DNA of 64,000 nt from Membranipora membranacea. Lineage: Eukaryota > Bryozoa > Gymnolaemata > Cheilostomatida > Membraniporidae. Positions 35,951 through 48,480 of this stretch are shown in pieces. A model generated the notes under the pieces. It saw only the letters and a program-made list of their open reading frames with translations, was not told where the DNA came from and searched no databases. How positions within the stretch are numbered: position 1 is the first letter of the stretch; the number at the start of each line of letters is the position of its first letter. The stretch is taken from the NCBI GenBank assembly GCA_914767715.1, contig OU612073.1:20150001-20214000 (forward strand). Direction: 5' to 3'. The translations under genes were made by a program, and so were the position numbers.

Positions 35951-36571
35951 ACATGGGGTCCAAAAATGTTGGCAACAGCTATATGAGGTGAATTGGGCCA
36001 GCATTTCTGAGATTAGCGATCTCACCTGCTTTTTCCTCTTTAATTCTTGATATATTTTTTATAATCCTATATGCATATACATTTAAAAGTAGTTTAAAGG
36101 TCTATAGGAATATAACCAATTGATATGACTAATATCTTTATAAACTCAATAAATATGTACTAATTCTACACCAATATAAGATCTGCTGCTAATACCTCAC
36201 ATACCCTGAATAACAAAGTTAATTTTAAATATGATTTCTTGCCTCCTCTACCTTATCATTCCCCTTTCGTCCCACATAAATAACTGTCTGCTCAGTGATT
36301 CTCACTTGAACAAAATTCCTCCCCTAATAAATTGATTTCAAGATAACTTAAGTGAATTTAATAATATGCCCTTTCTGATGCCGTTGTTATACGCATGCTT
36401 AGTCATAACTTGAAAAAATGATTATGTTGGTGAGGCCTTGTTTGATGTTGGTAGTTTGTTTACTATAATTATACTATGTTCTGCACTACAGTCCACCGCT
36501 CTGAGATTTTATTCTCATAATAAGTTTGCATCACAAAGTTAGGAAACTTGTTTAGGGTGAGATTTGGTATT

Positions 36572-36802
36572 GCTGTTTGCTAAGAAACAGAAGATTGGGC
36601 TGCCCCTAAAGAGGGACGCAAGGTGCCCTAATCCTCATACTGAGAATGTGATACATTCTAGAAAACTAGAAAGCATCCTAGAGGTGAGGCCATAGAGGAC
36701 CTCCTAATCATAAGTGTGCAGCAAGCTGCCAAAACTGAACTGGCACTAATCGGCCATTGGCAGTGACACTTTGATCTTAGCCAATAGGCCGAGAAGCGAG
36801 AA
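36572..36802 (-). mobile_element. U2 snRNA-derived SINE, copy 4, with 13-bp TSD
   Basis: The element is on the - strand with the U2-like head at 36796-36768. GAGATTTGGTATT flanks it exactly (36559-36571 and 36803-36815), a 13-bp target-site duplication. This shows insertion as a unit by LINE-type retrotransposition. It sits in an intron of block C. Confidence 0.9.
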
Positions 36803-37757
36803 GAGATTTGGTATTACTCACAGCTATTGGTTCTTTGCGAATCTTATTATCCTCTCTGACCCTTATATCAATCAGTTCTCTCTGAAAAAAACATGTATGG
36901 AACATTTTTTTGGGTCAATTACATTAGTAACTGGCCTCTATCCTGAGGAGTGAATATAGCTGTGATCTCAAAAAAAATGATCACACATCGAAGTTATGAG
37001 ACTGGTGCACACACAGAGACTAGTATTTATCACATATAAGTAAACAGGTGAGTGTGGCTGGAGGAGAGAACTACCATAGCCTCCCAACTTCAATATTTTT
37101 AAAATTAAGAAAAAAACTTGTAATTTGTTTGGACCCATGAGGCAGTGAACTCTGTTGTTGATAGTCTCAAATTTGCTTTTATGAATTATTTAGTGTTTGG
37201 AGTTATAGATGGAAGTTGTTTGAATGTTCTTTGTGGTGTTGTTCTGTATATTTAAGTGGATGGATAGTATGTGATTTCAATGGTGCAACAATTTTAAAAC
37301 TAAACAAATCAAGTTCTTGGCTCGTCTCCTGAGCAGTGATTGATGCCTATATGATCAAAATCTTGCTGAATATGAATTCTCCACTCAGTTGTGCACACAA
37401 CAAGCCCATTTTTGCCTAGAAGTTTGAAGCAATATCTAGGTGCAATTTTGGTGAGTCCCTCTCACCACTATTAAACTGCATCGAATGACAAGTTCCTGAG
37501 TGCTTATATGGTAAAACAAGTGAAAACAAGAACTTTTGTGCTCTAATTGATCTCCTAGCTTGTTTAAAGTGTTTAGGAAAGCAAAAAAAGAACCACTGTT
37601 CATATCAGAGCTTTGCCATAGCAATGAACAAAAAAAAATCTGATCCCAATTCTAGCCCTCTAACATCTACTGTTTGTTCTAGATGCCTACGAGCTAAGTT
37701 ATAACTACTGAAATATGACTGGGTAATGTCAAGGCATCAAAGGACCTTCAATCCAAA

Positions 37758-37857
37758 GAAACAAACAAAGAAACAAACAAAGAAACAAACAAACAAACAA
37801 AGAAACAAAGAAACAAACAAACAAACAAACAAACAAACAAACAAACAAACAAACAAG
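37758..37857. repeat. (AAAC)n microsatellite
   Basis: AAAC/AAAG tetranucleotide repeat, purer toward the right end. Confidence 0.95.
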
Positions 37858-37935
37858 TCAGGCAGTAAATAAGGAAATACAACTTGTCTAGGTCAACTGG
37901 CAAAATTTGATAATGATGTAATAGAAAGAGATGTC

Positions 37936-40900
37936 CTAGTCTTCATCTAGAGGTATCCATGGCACCTTCTTCTGTGATACTTCTGGTGGACGAGGGATCA
38001 GTCTGAGTTGTCGCTTCCTCCCACCACAGTAATTGATGATATGTTCACCATGTTGGAGGCGTAAGTTGAAACTGAAAAAATTTGAAGCAAAGATGAATTA
38101 TGATCATATCGAGGAAATAAATAATCTGTTGAAAATATTGAAATATTTACTCATGATCGAAGAATGAACAAATGTATGAATGAAATTTGGGTTATCAAAT
38201 GGTCAATGGGTTGTTTAGGGCTTGGAAACTCTTTTGGTTATTTGAATTAATTATTGGCCCCATGCTATTGATTTAATTTCAACCAAACCAATACCGACAG
38301 AGCTGTCAATGTAGGGATAATTACCAGTCACGCTGCTGGTTGACCCGCACGCCTGCCTCTGATGGCCAAAAAAAGTTTTCGCCAACATCCTGGTTGAGTC
38401 GTTTGGGTGTCAATCCGTGGCCGAGAGCTACAGATATCTTCGCCAATGCTTTTAACCGGATGATTGTGGTCCGGCAATCATTCAGTGTGGTGACAGGAGG
38501 AATCTCTGCTGCACTTGGGTATCTGGGGTAGTCAGCTGTGAATCTGTCGCTATCCCAGCGTTCAAAGTGCTCTAGAATAGGATCTAGCTTCTAGAATATG
38601 CAAAGAGAGACTATTAGTAAGTTATGATTTTGCAAGCTCACCTCTTGAACTATGTACTATACACTACTACTACATTTACTGATGGAAACTAGAAAATCTA
38701 GCCCATAGTAAGTTCCGAGGAGATGATATAGTGCTCACCTTGCAGAATTGTGACAGATCTTCTTGTCTTACTAGTTGTCTATAATTCATCAACTCCCATA
38801 TGTCGGAACAGTGCTGCATGTAGATTGTAGTCTGTATGAAGTCTGCCCGCCTCAGCTCAGCTGCTACCAAAGAGTCAAACAGTTGTGTGTATGTGTGTGT
38901 ATAAGCCTACTCTTTCGTTACACAAAGTCTGATGTTTCTAATACTCTACGAAAAAATAAATTAAAATTTTGTCTTATATTTAAGATTTTTATGTTGTTCT
39001 GTTCACCACTCAAAGAAAATCAGCTGGTACTAAAATACTTATTCAAGTAAAATTAAGTTTCACCTTTTCTATCAGAGGAATCCTCATCTTCAAGAAGTTG
39101 TTCAGATAGACTGCTTCATTTGGTATACGTGTAACGCTCCAGCCGATGTATCTATCCGTATATTTTACTGACTAAATATGTGCCCTTATCACCTGTTCAT
39201 CTTCCCTTATCATTTTCCTTGTACAGTGCTTTTTGTCGCCACTGTTGAACAGTGCTTTTCTGAAATTATCAAGTGGGATATTACATCACATTTTTTTATT
39301 GATTTAGATAAAGAAAGTACATTATGAGATACTCTCAGTCAGCTTGGTCAGAAATTATATTTACATTGATATGATATACCTTGTAGGTTACTCAGATAAG
39401 TTTTAAATGTTCAGCACTCAATGGTGTGAACTATGGCCGAACTCACCTGAAATTCTTTGCTAGGTGGGGCGGATCTGACAGTACAATAATGTCTTCTACC
39501 TTCTCGCTCATGATGTTTCTAGCCAGATGAGACAAATTAGGAAGTGTTGTGAATTCTTGGAAACAAAGTATGTACTGTTAAATATATGTTTAAATTATGA
39601 GTTGTGAGTTTTGATGGTAAACTTTGTCGATCAGTTTATGACATCCACTCTAATAAGTGTGCCCTATCTTCCAGGTTTGCTTTATGAGGAAAAGTTGGGT
39701 AGATAGGCAAGCCTCACCTGAAACCTTCTGTTTGATTATCATTTTATCACTGTTCAGATTTACATACAATACATAACCACTGGCCCTTAGGCACAGTTGA
39801 CCTTGCCAAACCAACGCAAACTGTGTGAAACCATCCATCGCACTTATCTCATGACACCCAGTTAGTACATTTACGTTTACGAAAATGCTGGCAGTCTTTC
39901 AGAGCTGGTTTGGAGGGTTTTGTTAGCTTTTTTTTGGATATTTTGCTTTTTCCAGGGCTTGGTGGTCTTTTACTTGTCTCCCCTAACGCCACTGTAACTC
40001 TTAGAGGAAAAACTTTTTTTGGTTTTAGACCGTTGTCTGTGAGGAATCGGTCAATGGTAGATTTGAGAGTGAATGAGGATATTTCCTGTAGGAGAAGGAT
40101 AATATCCTGTGACCTATGGTGAGAGGGGAAGAGTTTTTGGAACAGATGATGAAGATCAGCACAGTGGTGGATGTCATCAAGGATGTAGTTGGTGAGTTTG
40201 TGTGATTGTTTGACATGGTAAGCCTGCTGAATATGAAGTCTTGAAGTGGATGAAAGAATCTAAGATAAGACGCATGAGGCTCTACTAAAAGCTATGGTTG
40301 GCTCCAAGAACGTCATGACCTAGATGATTGACAAGAGGTTTGTATGCAGGTTTGATTTGGCGACTTCTCATCAGCACCCAACCACTTATCCAAGATAAGC
40401 GATCTAGCTGATGAGACGGAACGTGGTCAAATGGAAGAAAGAGTGAATTTAGGTGCAGAAAGGTTTCTTGTAGATGATGTGACCCCAAATTCAGCAAATA
40501 GTGACAAAAGAAGATAACTCTTGCTTAAAATTCCGCGTGCAATGGGGAGTGCACCACCAGAGCAGGAAGCCAATCAGATGGCTTCGGAATTCCGAATGAA
40601 CGACTCAATAAAAGGCTACTGTAAGCCTATCCATTTTGTTGGCTACCCCTACCCCTTGTCTGCACCGCTTGTAAAACATCCAACTGTCAATCGAATTACC
40701 ATTCTTAATGGTTTATTATATGGGACGACAATATGTCCAGGCGTGTGTTGTCTTTTCATTACTCTTAGCTATTTTCATTAGTATCAGGTCCTAGTGATGG
40801 CAAATTGTCAGATTTTCACAGGATGAGACCAAGACAGCAACAGATTTGAGACGAGACATATATTGATGCCGATAAAATTGAAAACTGCACTTTATTGGAA

Positions 40901-41443
40901 TCTGGAAATTGAGTATGATACAGAAATGGCTTTTTTAATTTTGATATTATCATTTTGGAAGATTAAAGGTCACGATAATACAGCATAATACACTATAGGT
41001 TAGTGGTGACTGTAAGTTTGGCCCATCGAGTGATCATCATAACAATAATTTTAATGAACAAGTCTCGACATGTGTCTGTCTCGTCGAATCAAGCTATTCG
41101 ATTGAGCAGTTTTACACATAATGAGCGAAAATTTTACAGCAGTTTACATGGTAGGCTGGCACTCTGTCTGTATCTACCAGGTGGGAGTTGTTCTAGCGTT
41201 ATGACAGTCACAGTGTGAGTAAGTTACTGTTACTGTTAGTAAGGCCTTAAAAAGAGTTAAGTGAATGTTCCCAGTATTTAATATGGTAAATATATGTACA
41301 ATATTTACACAATTGTACATACCAACCAGGAGTGACCTACCTTTGCTTAGGTTGGTGAATGAAGCACTTGGTGCACTCAGATGAAACAATAAATAGACTG
41401 TTACTCCAAGGAGTTAAAGTCTTTAACTGCTTGGTTACTCTTA
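37936..41443 (-). CDS. Gene D: unrecognised multi-exon gene, possibly transposase-derived
   Basis: Six exons join in one frame of about 254 residues to the stop at 37936: 39518-39447, 39259-39193, 39171-39064, 38855-38739, 38590-38325, 38071-37936. Phases agree at every junction. The acceptor at 38855 (CTGAG) is weak, and the donor at 39064 (GTGAAAC) is non-consensus. Upstream exons on the same strand are likely but not phased: 41443-41341 (LKTLTPWSNSLFIVSSECTK), 40259-39849 (137 codons including a stop, TNYILDDIHHCADLHHLFQK) and one ending at 39718. LSDPPHLAKNFRKAL in the first joined exon resembles the DPPHLLKxxRN block of P-element/THAP9-like transposases, a weak hint only. Later parts (FERWDSDRFTADYPRYPSAA, GGRKRQLRLIPRPP, WIPLDED at the end) were not recognised. 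It could be a domesticated or young transposase, or a lineage gene. Confidence 0.6.
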
Positions 41444-41699
41444 CTGCACAAATCAGGTTCATCTGCAACTGCTTTACTGTTTGGTGATTGGAGGAAATTA
41501 TAGGTGATATAATTGACATCCATATAACTAGTTTAATGATGTGATTGGCTATCTTGCCTAAATGTGTCTGTGAGTTTTCTTGACATAGCTGTATTCTTAA
41601 ATATAAGAAGCTATTTGCAGAGGGTCTTAATTTACTTTTCATAACAAATAGAAAGTACACCATGCAGTCAGGTTATAACATTGTGGTGCTCTCCGATGT

Positions 41700-43575
41700 A
41701 AAGCACAAAGTAAACATTTATCAGCAACCAATATATTATTTGACCTCTAAATTCGATTTGAATCAGGTTATTTAGAGCTCTAAAAGCCACTTGAATATGA
41801 TTAAGGTCTGCAACTTTCTATTTCAATATATGGTTGTGCCCATGCAAGGTTTGCAACAGTTGAATGGTGAGTAAGTTGTTATATACAATTATTCTGTACA
41901 TGTGACCGGTGACAAACTAACTTGAAACCTAGCAGTAGCTAGTAAGTAAGCGCCGCGGTTTGTTTTCAAAATATATCTATCAACTAGACAGTTACAATGC
42001 TTCACACCAAGTGACTAAATGACTCTTTCTTTGATACCAGCTGATGAGCTGGCATTGTTATATATATACCTATAATTTTCATCCCATCTCAGAATAGTGT
42101 TGGATTTACACCTAAAATATATCTCAGCATGCAACATAGGGCTGCACCAACAAACCCTCTACTATGATTTATTCATAAAACTGGCTAACGAAGTTTTTCT
42201 GTATTACACGAAGACCTTCCCCAGGGCCATTAGGAGAGTGGCAGTCCACTTAATGATTTGATCACTTACCCAAATCATTTTCTGCAGGAGCATGGCACAC
42301 CTTGACAAATGCCAAAAATCCAGAAGATAGGTGTCACTTCATTCCCTGCATCAAGATGTCTAGAGATGTAAGCAACTACTTTGAGGTATCGCTGCTAAGT
42401 CTGGCCCATAAACTGGTTGTTGTTGTTGGTGGCGGAGTTTGTTACATTCTATGAATTTGCATGAGGTGGCTAGTGATGATGTACCCTAGCAGCTGGCTTG
42501 TGATGTATATGATACAAATGGGCGGTTATTCTCCAGTTTTGACTTGTTACCCCTTTAGAATATAGTGATGACATTGTTTGCAGTCGTCAGGTACACTGCT
42601 GTATTTAGGTGACTGGTTGATGATGTTGCAGAGTATGTCAGCATCAACGTAAGCCGCTCTTTTGGCACCGGTGCACTGGTTGGCCGGTACTGTCAATTTG
42701 TTTTGAGCTGTTGTAGTAATTTCTACCCTTCTCTTTGTACACCTTTAGATCGCTCAACTTGTTTGGCATGTGGGTTTTGTCAGTACGGGAAGAAAGAGTT
42801 GTAGAGGGTGCTATGCCCTCAGGTGCTGACTTGAACCAGTCATTGAAGCATTTGTCATACTCATTTTGTATGTGAGCTTATTTTTGTTGGTTTTATTGCT
42901 GTTATGTCGTTAGTCTCACCCCGTCAGTGTTTATTTTATGTTACCAGAGATTCAATTAGTCTCTTGCTATCTGTGTAATTTAACAGTTACGATACACGCA
43001 AACAAATTAGAGAATCTACAAGCAACTTGCTTGAACAAAAATAAATGCTGATAATCTGCTCTTGGTCCACGGGAGAGACTCAGCATTCATTTTTTTATGT
43101 GATTTCACAAATGAATGGAACAGCCTCTGTAAAGCTTACCCTAAGATGTATATTAAATGATAGTACCTTTATATCCAGTTGTAACTCAGATGTGTCAAAA
43201 ATCACCATTCCATCTACACCGAGGTCTGTTAAGAAAAGCTGCCCCTGCCTTTTACTGACTTCCTTTTTCTTTTTGTCAAATATAAAAAATGTCTAGGAAT
43301 AGTTTCTTGTGGGAAAAAACGAAATTTGAATGTCAAATCTTGCATGTTTTAGCAGGAAGTTCTACATGGTTATAGAACCTTTTAAATGTATCTTTAAATA
43401 TCACGATACCACTTGACACTTGATTCCTCGATAGCTATCAAACAGCGCTCATAGATATCTGCAGGTAATTCATACTTCCTGCGTTAGTCCACAGTCGCAG
43501 TATCATTGTTGATTGAGATTGGTTCAGTTAAACTCAGAGTCCTGGATGGTTGTACATAATATTTGGCAATTTGCC
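41700..43575. other. Intergenic, no confident gene
   Basis: The - strand between about 42960 and 42580 shows a protein-like but broken reading (SDLKVYKEKGRNYYNSSKQ near 42750), possibly a transposon remnant. No exon structure was found. Confidence 0.3.
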
Positions 43576-43581
43576 TGTCAG

Positions 43582-43961
43582 TAAAGCTGCGTTTACACGT
43601 CCGACAAATCGGCTAATAATAACAACTCCGACACAGATTATGAATCTGCTCTATAATCGTTGTCTGTCAACATGTAAACGATACGCTATTTACACACTGT
43701 TCATGCCTAACCGATTATGAATGGTTCAGCCAATAACAGCGCAGCACTGAGTCACTGCTGCGTTGTTATTGGCTGAACCATTTATAATCGTTAAGATTTG
43801 TCGTTCACGTGTGACATTGTCACAAGTGAACGATTTTGAACAATACAGATTTAAACACCGATTTAAACACATATTAAATGTTTACACGGTCAGTCAAATC
43901 GGTGACCTATGTCGGAGTTGTTATTTTTAGCCGATTTATCGCGCATGTTAACGTAGCTTTA
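43582..43961. mobile_element. Foldback MITE with ~55-bp inverted ends and central hairpin
   Basis: Ends TAAAGCTGCGTTTACACGTC at 43582 and its complement ending 43961 stay inverted for about 55 bp (AATCGGCTAA, AACAACTCCGACA shared). The centre, 43712-43790, is a second inverted repeat of about 34-bp arms (GGTTCAGCCAATAACA core). The whole 380 bp can fold into one long hairpin. No open frame; target duplication unclear. Confidence 0.8.
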
Positions 43962-44079
43962 ATCAACATTTTTATGATGGCAGATCTTGTGGGTATTGTA
44001 AAAATCCCTAAATTGATTCAGAGAATTCTGTAGTGCTAATCCAGACTGCCAACTTGTCCTTTCAATTTCTTCTCCGGAA

Positions 44080-44705
44080 CGCATTGGCTCCTTCCAATCC
44101 CCCAAGCACCGCTCTGAAGAACTTCTCAACAGACTCCTTGGTGAATCTGCTCCAGAAGGCCTCTATTTTCTGGTTATATTTAGATTGCATTAGTACTATC
44201 TCAGCATTTGGAACCATCGTTCCACTCTGATCCCTTGTCGATAATAATCTTCCCTGAAACCCTTTTGATGTTATTTATTTCATCCACGAGCCAACTGCAG
44301 ACTGTCTGAGCCGTTTTATTTGGCAGTACCTTAAGACTCAAAACATTCCTGCTGAGAGTGTCTGTGATTCCATATGAAGAAGAACTTCACAACAGACTCC
44401 TTGGTGAATCGGCTCCATGAGGCCTCTTTTTTCTAGTTGAATTTAGATTGCATTTGTACTATCTCAGCATTTGGAACCACATCGTTCCACTCTGATCCCT
44501 TGTCGATCATAATCTTCCCTGGAACTCCTTTAATGTTAATTATTCTCTCCACGAGCCAACTGCAGACTGTCTGAGCCCGTTTACTTGGCACAAAACTTTC
44601 CTGCTGGATGTGTCTGTGATTCCATATGTATACAGGCCAAATGGTTTGGCTAACTTCTCATGCCCATCCGCTGACCACTGCCAATTTGGACCCGCTGTGC
44701 AAAAT
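44080..44705 (-). mobile_element. DDE integrase-like remnant, tandemly duplicated
   Basis: On the - strand from 44700: DGHEKLAKPFGLYTYGITDT, then SSRK, and later GKIMIDKGSEWNDVVPNAE (about 44525-44470). The spacing of the Asp/Glu residues resembles the core domain of integrases related to Ginger or rve families. A second copy of the later part lies at 44080-44379, offset by 264 bp (KGSEWND near 44240). Both contain frameshifts. Confidence 0.5.
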
Positions 44706-45714
44706 GAATATTTTATTTTGGTAATTTCATCAAATACAAATTACAAGGCAGTACTGTGGAAACAAGGCTCTGTCATAATATAATACTGCTTAGAATCTTA
44801 ACACTCTGTGGTACAAAACTCTCCAAAAACTGTTGGTTCTCATCCTCGGCACAGACCTTCCTTTGGCATAACAGGAATGTAAAATATGGTCTTCATCAGT
44901 AATAAAGCCCGTTGCCGGCTTTCAAACACTGGCCGAGATGAAAAACTCCATATCAAGCACAAAATATTTTCTGTGAAAAAGACCAGTTAGCTTTTTGGCA
45001 CTTTTTGTGTGGCTGACCACTATACCGCATCTCAATATGATATGTCAAGATCAGAATGATAATAGACTTTATAAAATGTTGACTCTGAGCGAGGTTCGGA
45101 CAGAAATGTTTGAATTTAGAAAAATCGAAAAATTGTTGTTTGAGTTTACCATATACATAGTCAGAGTTAGCTTGCCACTTGAGGTTATTACTGAAAATTG
45201 TATAAAATCAGTGTGGATAGAAAATAAAACTGGGATTAACACACAGCTCTGGGGACAGCCACTACTACTGCTTACAATATCAGATCTCTGCTTGCCGACA
45301 GTAACAAATTGCTTCTTGTCAACTAGAAAATATGAGGTAAAATTAATCAGGGAGTTCGGACATGTTTGATACAGTAGTATTAAAAGCCAATGAGAAATCT
45401 ACGGATATTTCTGGAGCATAGATTGATGGTAATTCCAAATGAAAATGTAAAAAGTAGTGAAGCGAAATGCAAGCATCTTTGGTGCTTCTTTTGTATGCAA
45501 ATTGGTTATATCTAGTGATATGCAATTTCAAATCTTTTATAATGTGTTCAAAATATTTCATAAGAATGGAAGTAAGCGCGATCTGAAATCATTATATTCT
45601 TTAGGGTTTGCTTTTTTTGGCACATGGACTATGTAAGAGAGTGTCCATATTTTTTTGATGCTCTTTTTTTGGCTTTAGTATCTTACCCTCTGAGCATAGT
45701 TTCATCCTGTCTTA

Positions 45715-46210
45715 TCAGAGCATACCAGTAATAGCTTTAATTTTTACCGGATCTGGTGAAATCCCGTTTTCTCCAATGTGATGTCCCAGGAATATTACTT
45801 CACTTACTATGAACTCACATTTCTTCTTGTTTAGAGCCATCCCAGCTTCCTCTAACCTCCTTAGGACGCTCTCTAGACATCGGTCGTGCTTTTCCACATC
45901 TTTTCCAAATACTAGTATGTCTTTCATCATGCACACTACTCCTTCGGAATCCATCCAAATCTTACTCATTTGATGCTGAAAGATACGGCGCAGCAGAGAT
46001 TCCAAATGGTAGTTTACAGTACTGGAACCTACCCTAAGGGGCTATGAACGTGGTGTACTGCTGAGAGTACTCAACCGATCGATCTGCCAAAAGCAAGAGT
46101 TGGCATCCATCTTAGAGGAGAATTTACTACCTACCTGAGTTTCCTCGGTTTGCGGCAGCGGGAAATGTTCTCGCTTCGCACTTTTCTTGAGCCCATGACC
46201 ACATAATATA
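45715..46210 (-). mobile_element. Ty3/gypsy reverse transcriptase fragment
   Basis: The - strand reads HFPLPQTEETQVGSKFSSKM (about 46170), DANSCFWQID, then an open frame from 46005 with FQHQMSKIW, VCMMKDILVFGKDVEKHDRC and FLGHHIGENGISPDPVKIKA. The catalytic YxDD appears as MMKD, which would be inactive. The order and spacing are those of gypsy RT. RNase H and integrase were not found next to it. Confidence 0.9.
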
Positions 46211-46599
46211 TCCTTACAACTCCTGAAGATTTAGGTACTGTCTACTGATTCAAACAAATACTTTCAGAGAAATCACACGGATTTAAGACTTCTAATTTGT
46301 TTTCACACAATATAACTCTGAAACCATGTGGTATTTGTTAGACCCACCCCTATAGGAAGAGATATCTCGATCAATAATGCTGGATGTGGTCTGAGCCCTC
46401 TCCAAGTCTGTCCTTTCCGTTTAACGCCATAAATCAAAGACCTATCTCGTGACCACGCATGTCTTGAGATCTTGTCAGTGTCTCTCCATATACGTCTTAC
46501 AATATAATCTTACTTAGATTGTTCCTCTGCTTAGTTGTGTGATGCCTTCCTTCACTTTGGTTCATTTCGGCAGTTATCCAAATTAATTGAAACTCATCT

Positions 46600-46985
46600 C
46601 CCTGCTTCTTTGATTGCTTCTGCTCTTTTTGAAGCTCCTTGTCCATACGATTTTATTTTGAATTTTCTTTTGGCTTTTTACCTGGGAACAAACAGTTCTG
46701 TTATGCTCTAAATTTTTTTGTTGTCTTGAGCTACGCTGTTTATAAAGCAAGCAGCTTTGCATTTAACCGGTTGGGCATGTGTCCACACTGGTCTATCTGT
46801 TGATTTTGCTTACTTCTGATTTGCCTGATGATCCTTGTCCACTTAGTTTTTTTTTTTGGGTCTTTTTCCTAGGAACAAACAATTCTTTCTTTTCCCTTTC
46901 TTGAGCAACAACACTTATCAGGCATACAGTTTTGCCTTCTGCCAGTTGTGCCTGTGTCCACACTTAGCTTTGCTGGAAGCTGCAT
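46600..46985 (-). mobile_element. Ty3/gypsy gag zinc-finger relic, repeated
   Basis: On the - strand, KCGHRHNWQKAKLYA (about 46970-46925) and QCGHMPNRLNAKLLA (about 46790-46745) are two diverged copies of a Cys-His segment, each followed by Lys-rich sequence. They lie upstream of the RT at 46.2 kb on the same strand, the normal gag-pol order. Stops make both dead. Confidence 0.4.
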
Positions 46986-47219
46986 GCCCATACACTTCTG
47001 ATTTTTTTTGGCTTTTTCCCAAGGAACGTGCTCTAGATTTCTTTTCCTCTTATAAACTGGAATATTCTAGTACTAGTATCACAATCTCTAACATTGCATC
47101 GATTGCCATGATTGTTAGCTCATCCTATGATAATAATGATCTATCCGTCCTGGATTATCCCTTAGGACACGCTTCCACCACAGGCCGGTGCACTGTAAAC
47201 ATTTGTGTTTTATTGTTAA

Positions 47220-48480
47220 GGTGATAAATTAAGTTGATACAAATATCTTAATGTATTACTTTGGCTATCATGAGTTCAAGTAATAGATGCAACCAATATC
47301 ATACTCAAATAATGTTTCTTGTCTGGATAGTCTTTGCCTAAGATGGTCTGATGTGGTTTTCTTTATCCCTTTAAATTTCTGACAAAATGATCCCATGTTA
47401 GCAGTCCAGTCGTATGTTGGAACCAACACCTTACCATACAAGTACTGTTCAGCTGCTCACTATAAATGTGGGTCTTTGTGAATGAAGAAGGGAGGACCTC
47501 AGTGGCCTGACTCTTGATGCATGCAGTTTTGCCTGGAAAGACTAGGCATTTGACATTTTCTAAATTTTATATGGTTATTCAAAGAGGTTTTCTGAAAATC
47601 TACAGCTTACAGTACTAATGTTGGTTGGTAAAAAGTAACTTGTAAACCTCTTAGACAAAATATTGAGATAATTTAGTGTGCAAGTATATAATATGGGGGA
47701 AAAAGATCTGTTGTAGTTGTTTCCCTTATATAGATATAGGAAGAAAAATGTTCAAATTGTCATATAATCATAATAATTAACAATAATAATGAGTAATAAT
47801 GATAATAAGTAGTAATAATAATAATGTTGGTAATAATAGAATATTACAAAGTAACCCAAAGTATAACCTGAATACAAGTAGCGCACGGCAGTGGAGGGAT
47901 CCAAAGAGCTAAATGAGTTGAGACTCTGGGTTCATAATGAGAAACTTACAATGATCGCTGGATTACAATCAAGTGAAGTTGATAGTTTTTTTCTTCATCT
48001 CTGGCCGGTATTAATAGATAGCAGATTGGTAATTAGTTGAATTGTTCTGTTTCATGGATTGAGATCTTAGCTATGCCTACTTCTTCATCATCTTCTCATT
48101 TACTATCCTACTCTCCACATACTTCACCTCCATGCATACCATCTCTTTCTCCTTCTTTCCCAATCTTGATATACAAAAGTAACTTCAAATTGAACAAAAA
48201 GAATGTGAGTTTCTAAGATGCAATTATAGTATCCAAAGATTCTCAAAAAATATATCAACACTTTGGGCATGTTTGAAAAATGAGGGCTGCATCGAGGCAA
48301 TGTTGTTACTGTGGCAACACTTTCAATTAATTTCGCCATCAGGTTAACAGTAAGTGAGATTCAAATTTGAAATCCAGCGCACAAAAAACCTGAGTTTGTA
48401 TTTCATCTCACCTTCTCTTCAATTTCTTCATCTTTAAATCTGTCCTCACTATATTCTTAACGGCACAGTAAACAATAGTT
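47220..48480 (-). pseudogene. Block D2: degenerate 5' part of a gene A paralog
   Basis: 48475-48415 matches the gene A exon at 31547-31409 and 48165-48080 matches 31120-31037, in the same order. Intron sequence near 47940-47980 (ACAATGATCGCTGGATTACA) matches 30890-30910. Frames are shifted and the second donor is GTAGGC. A pair at about 47630 and 48480 (AAAAAGT then TTGAGATA) shows a further tandem duplication of about 850 bp. AAT-rich microsatellites lie at 47760-47850 and 48600-48640. Confidence 0.55.

Larger units (their letters stand above)
35313..36881 (-). pseudogene. Block C: fragment of a gene A paralog
   Basis: Three exons match gene A or F: 36881-36822 (20 codons, RELIDIRVREDNKIRKEPIA, phase 0), 36323-36243 (27 codons, paralog of the 78-nt exon) and about 35368-35313 (paralog of exon 10). 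The middle exon ends GAGGAG then GCAAGA, a GC donor instead of GT. The last has an in-frame TGA after MTVCV. No 5' or 3' exons were found nearby, and U2-SINEs sit in both introns. It is probably a dead partial duplicate. Confidence 0.65.

Noticed and set aside
39910-40122. 70-codon + strand ORF
   Set aside because: The - strand here has a longer open frame (40259-39849) with an acceptor and protein-like composition, so the + frame is a shadow.
46856-47224. 122-codon + strand ORF
   Set aside because: It is the complement of the degenerate gypsy gag repeats and shows no exon signals.
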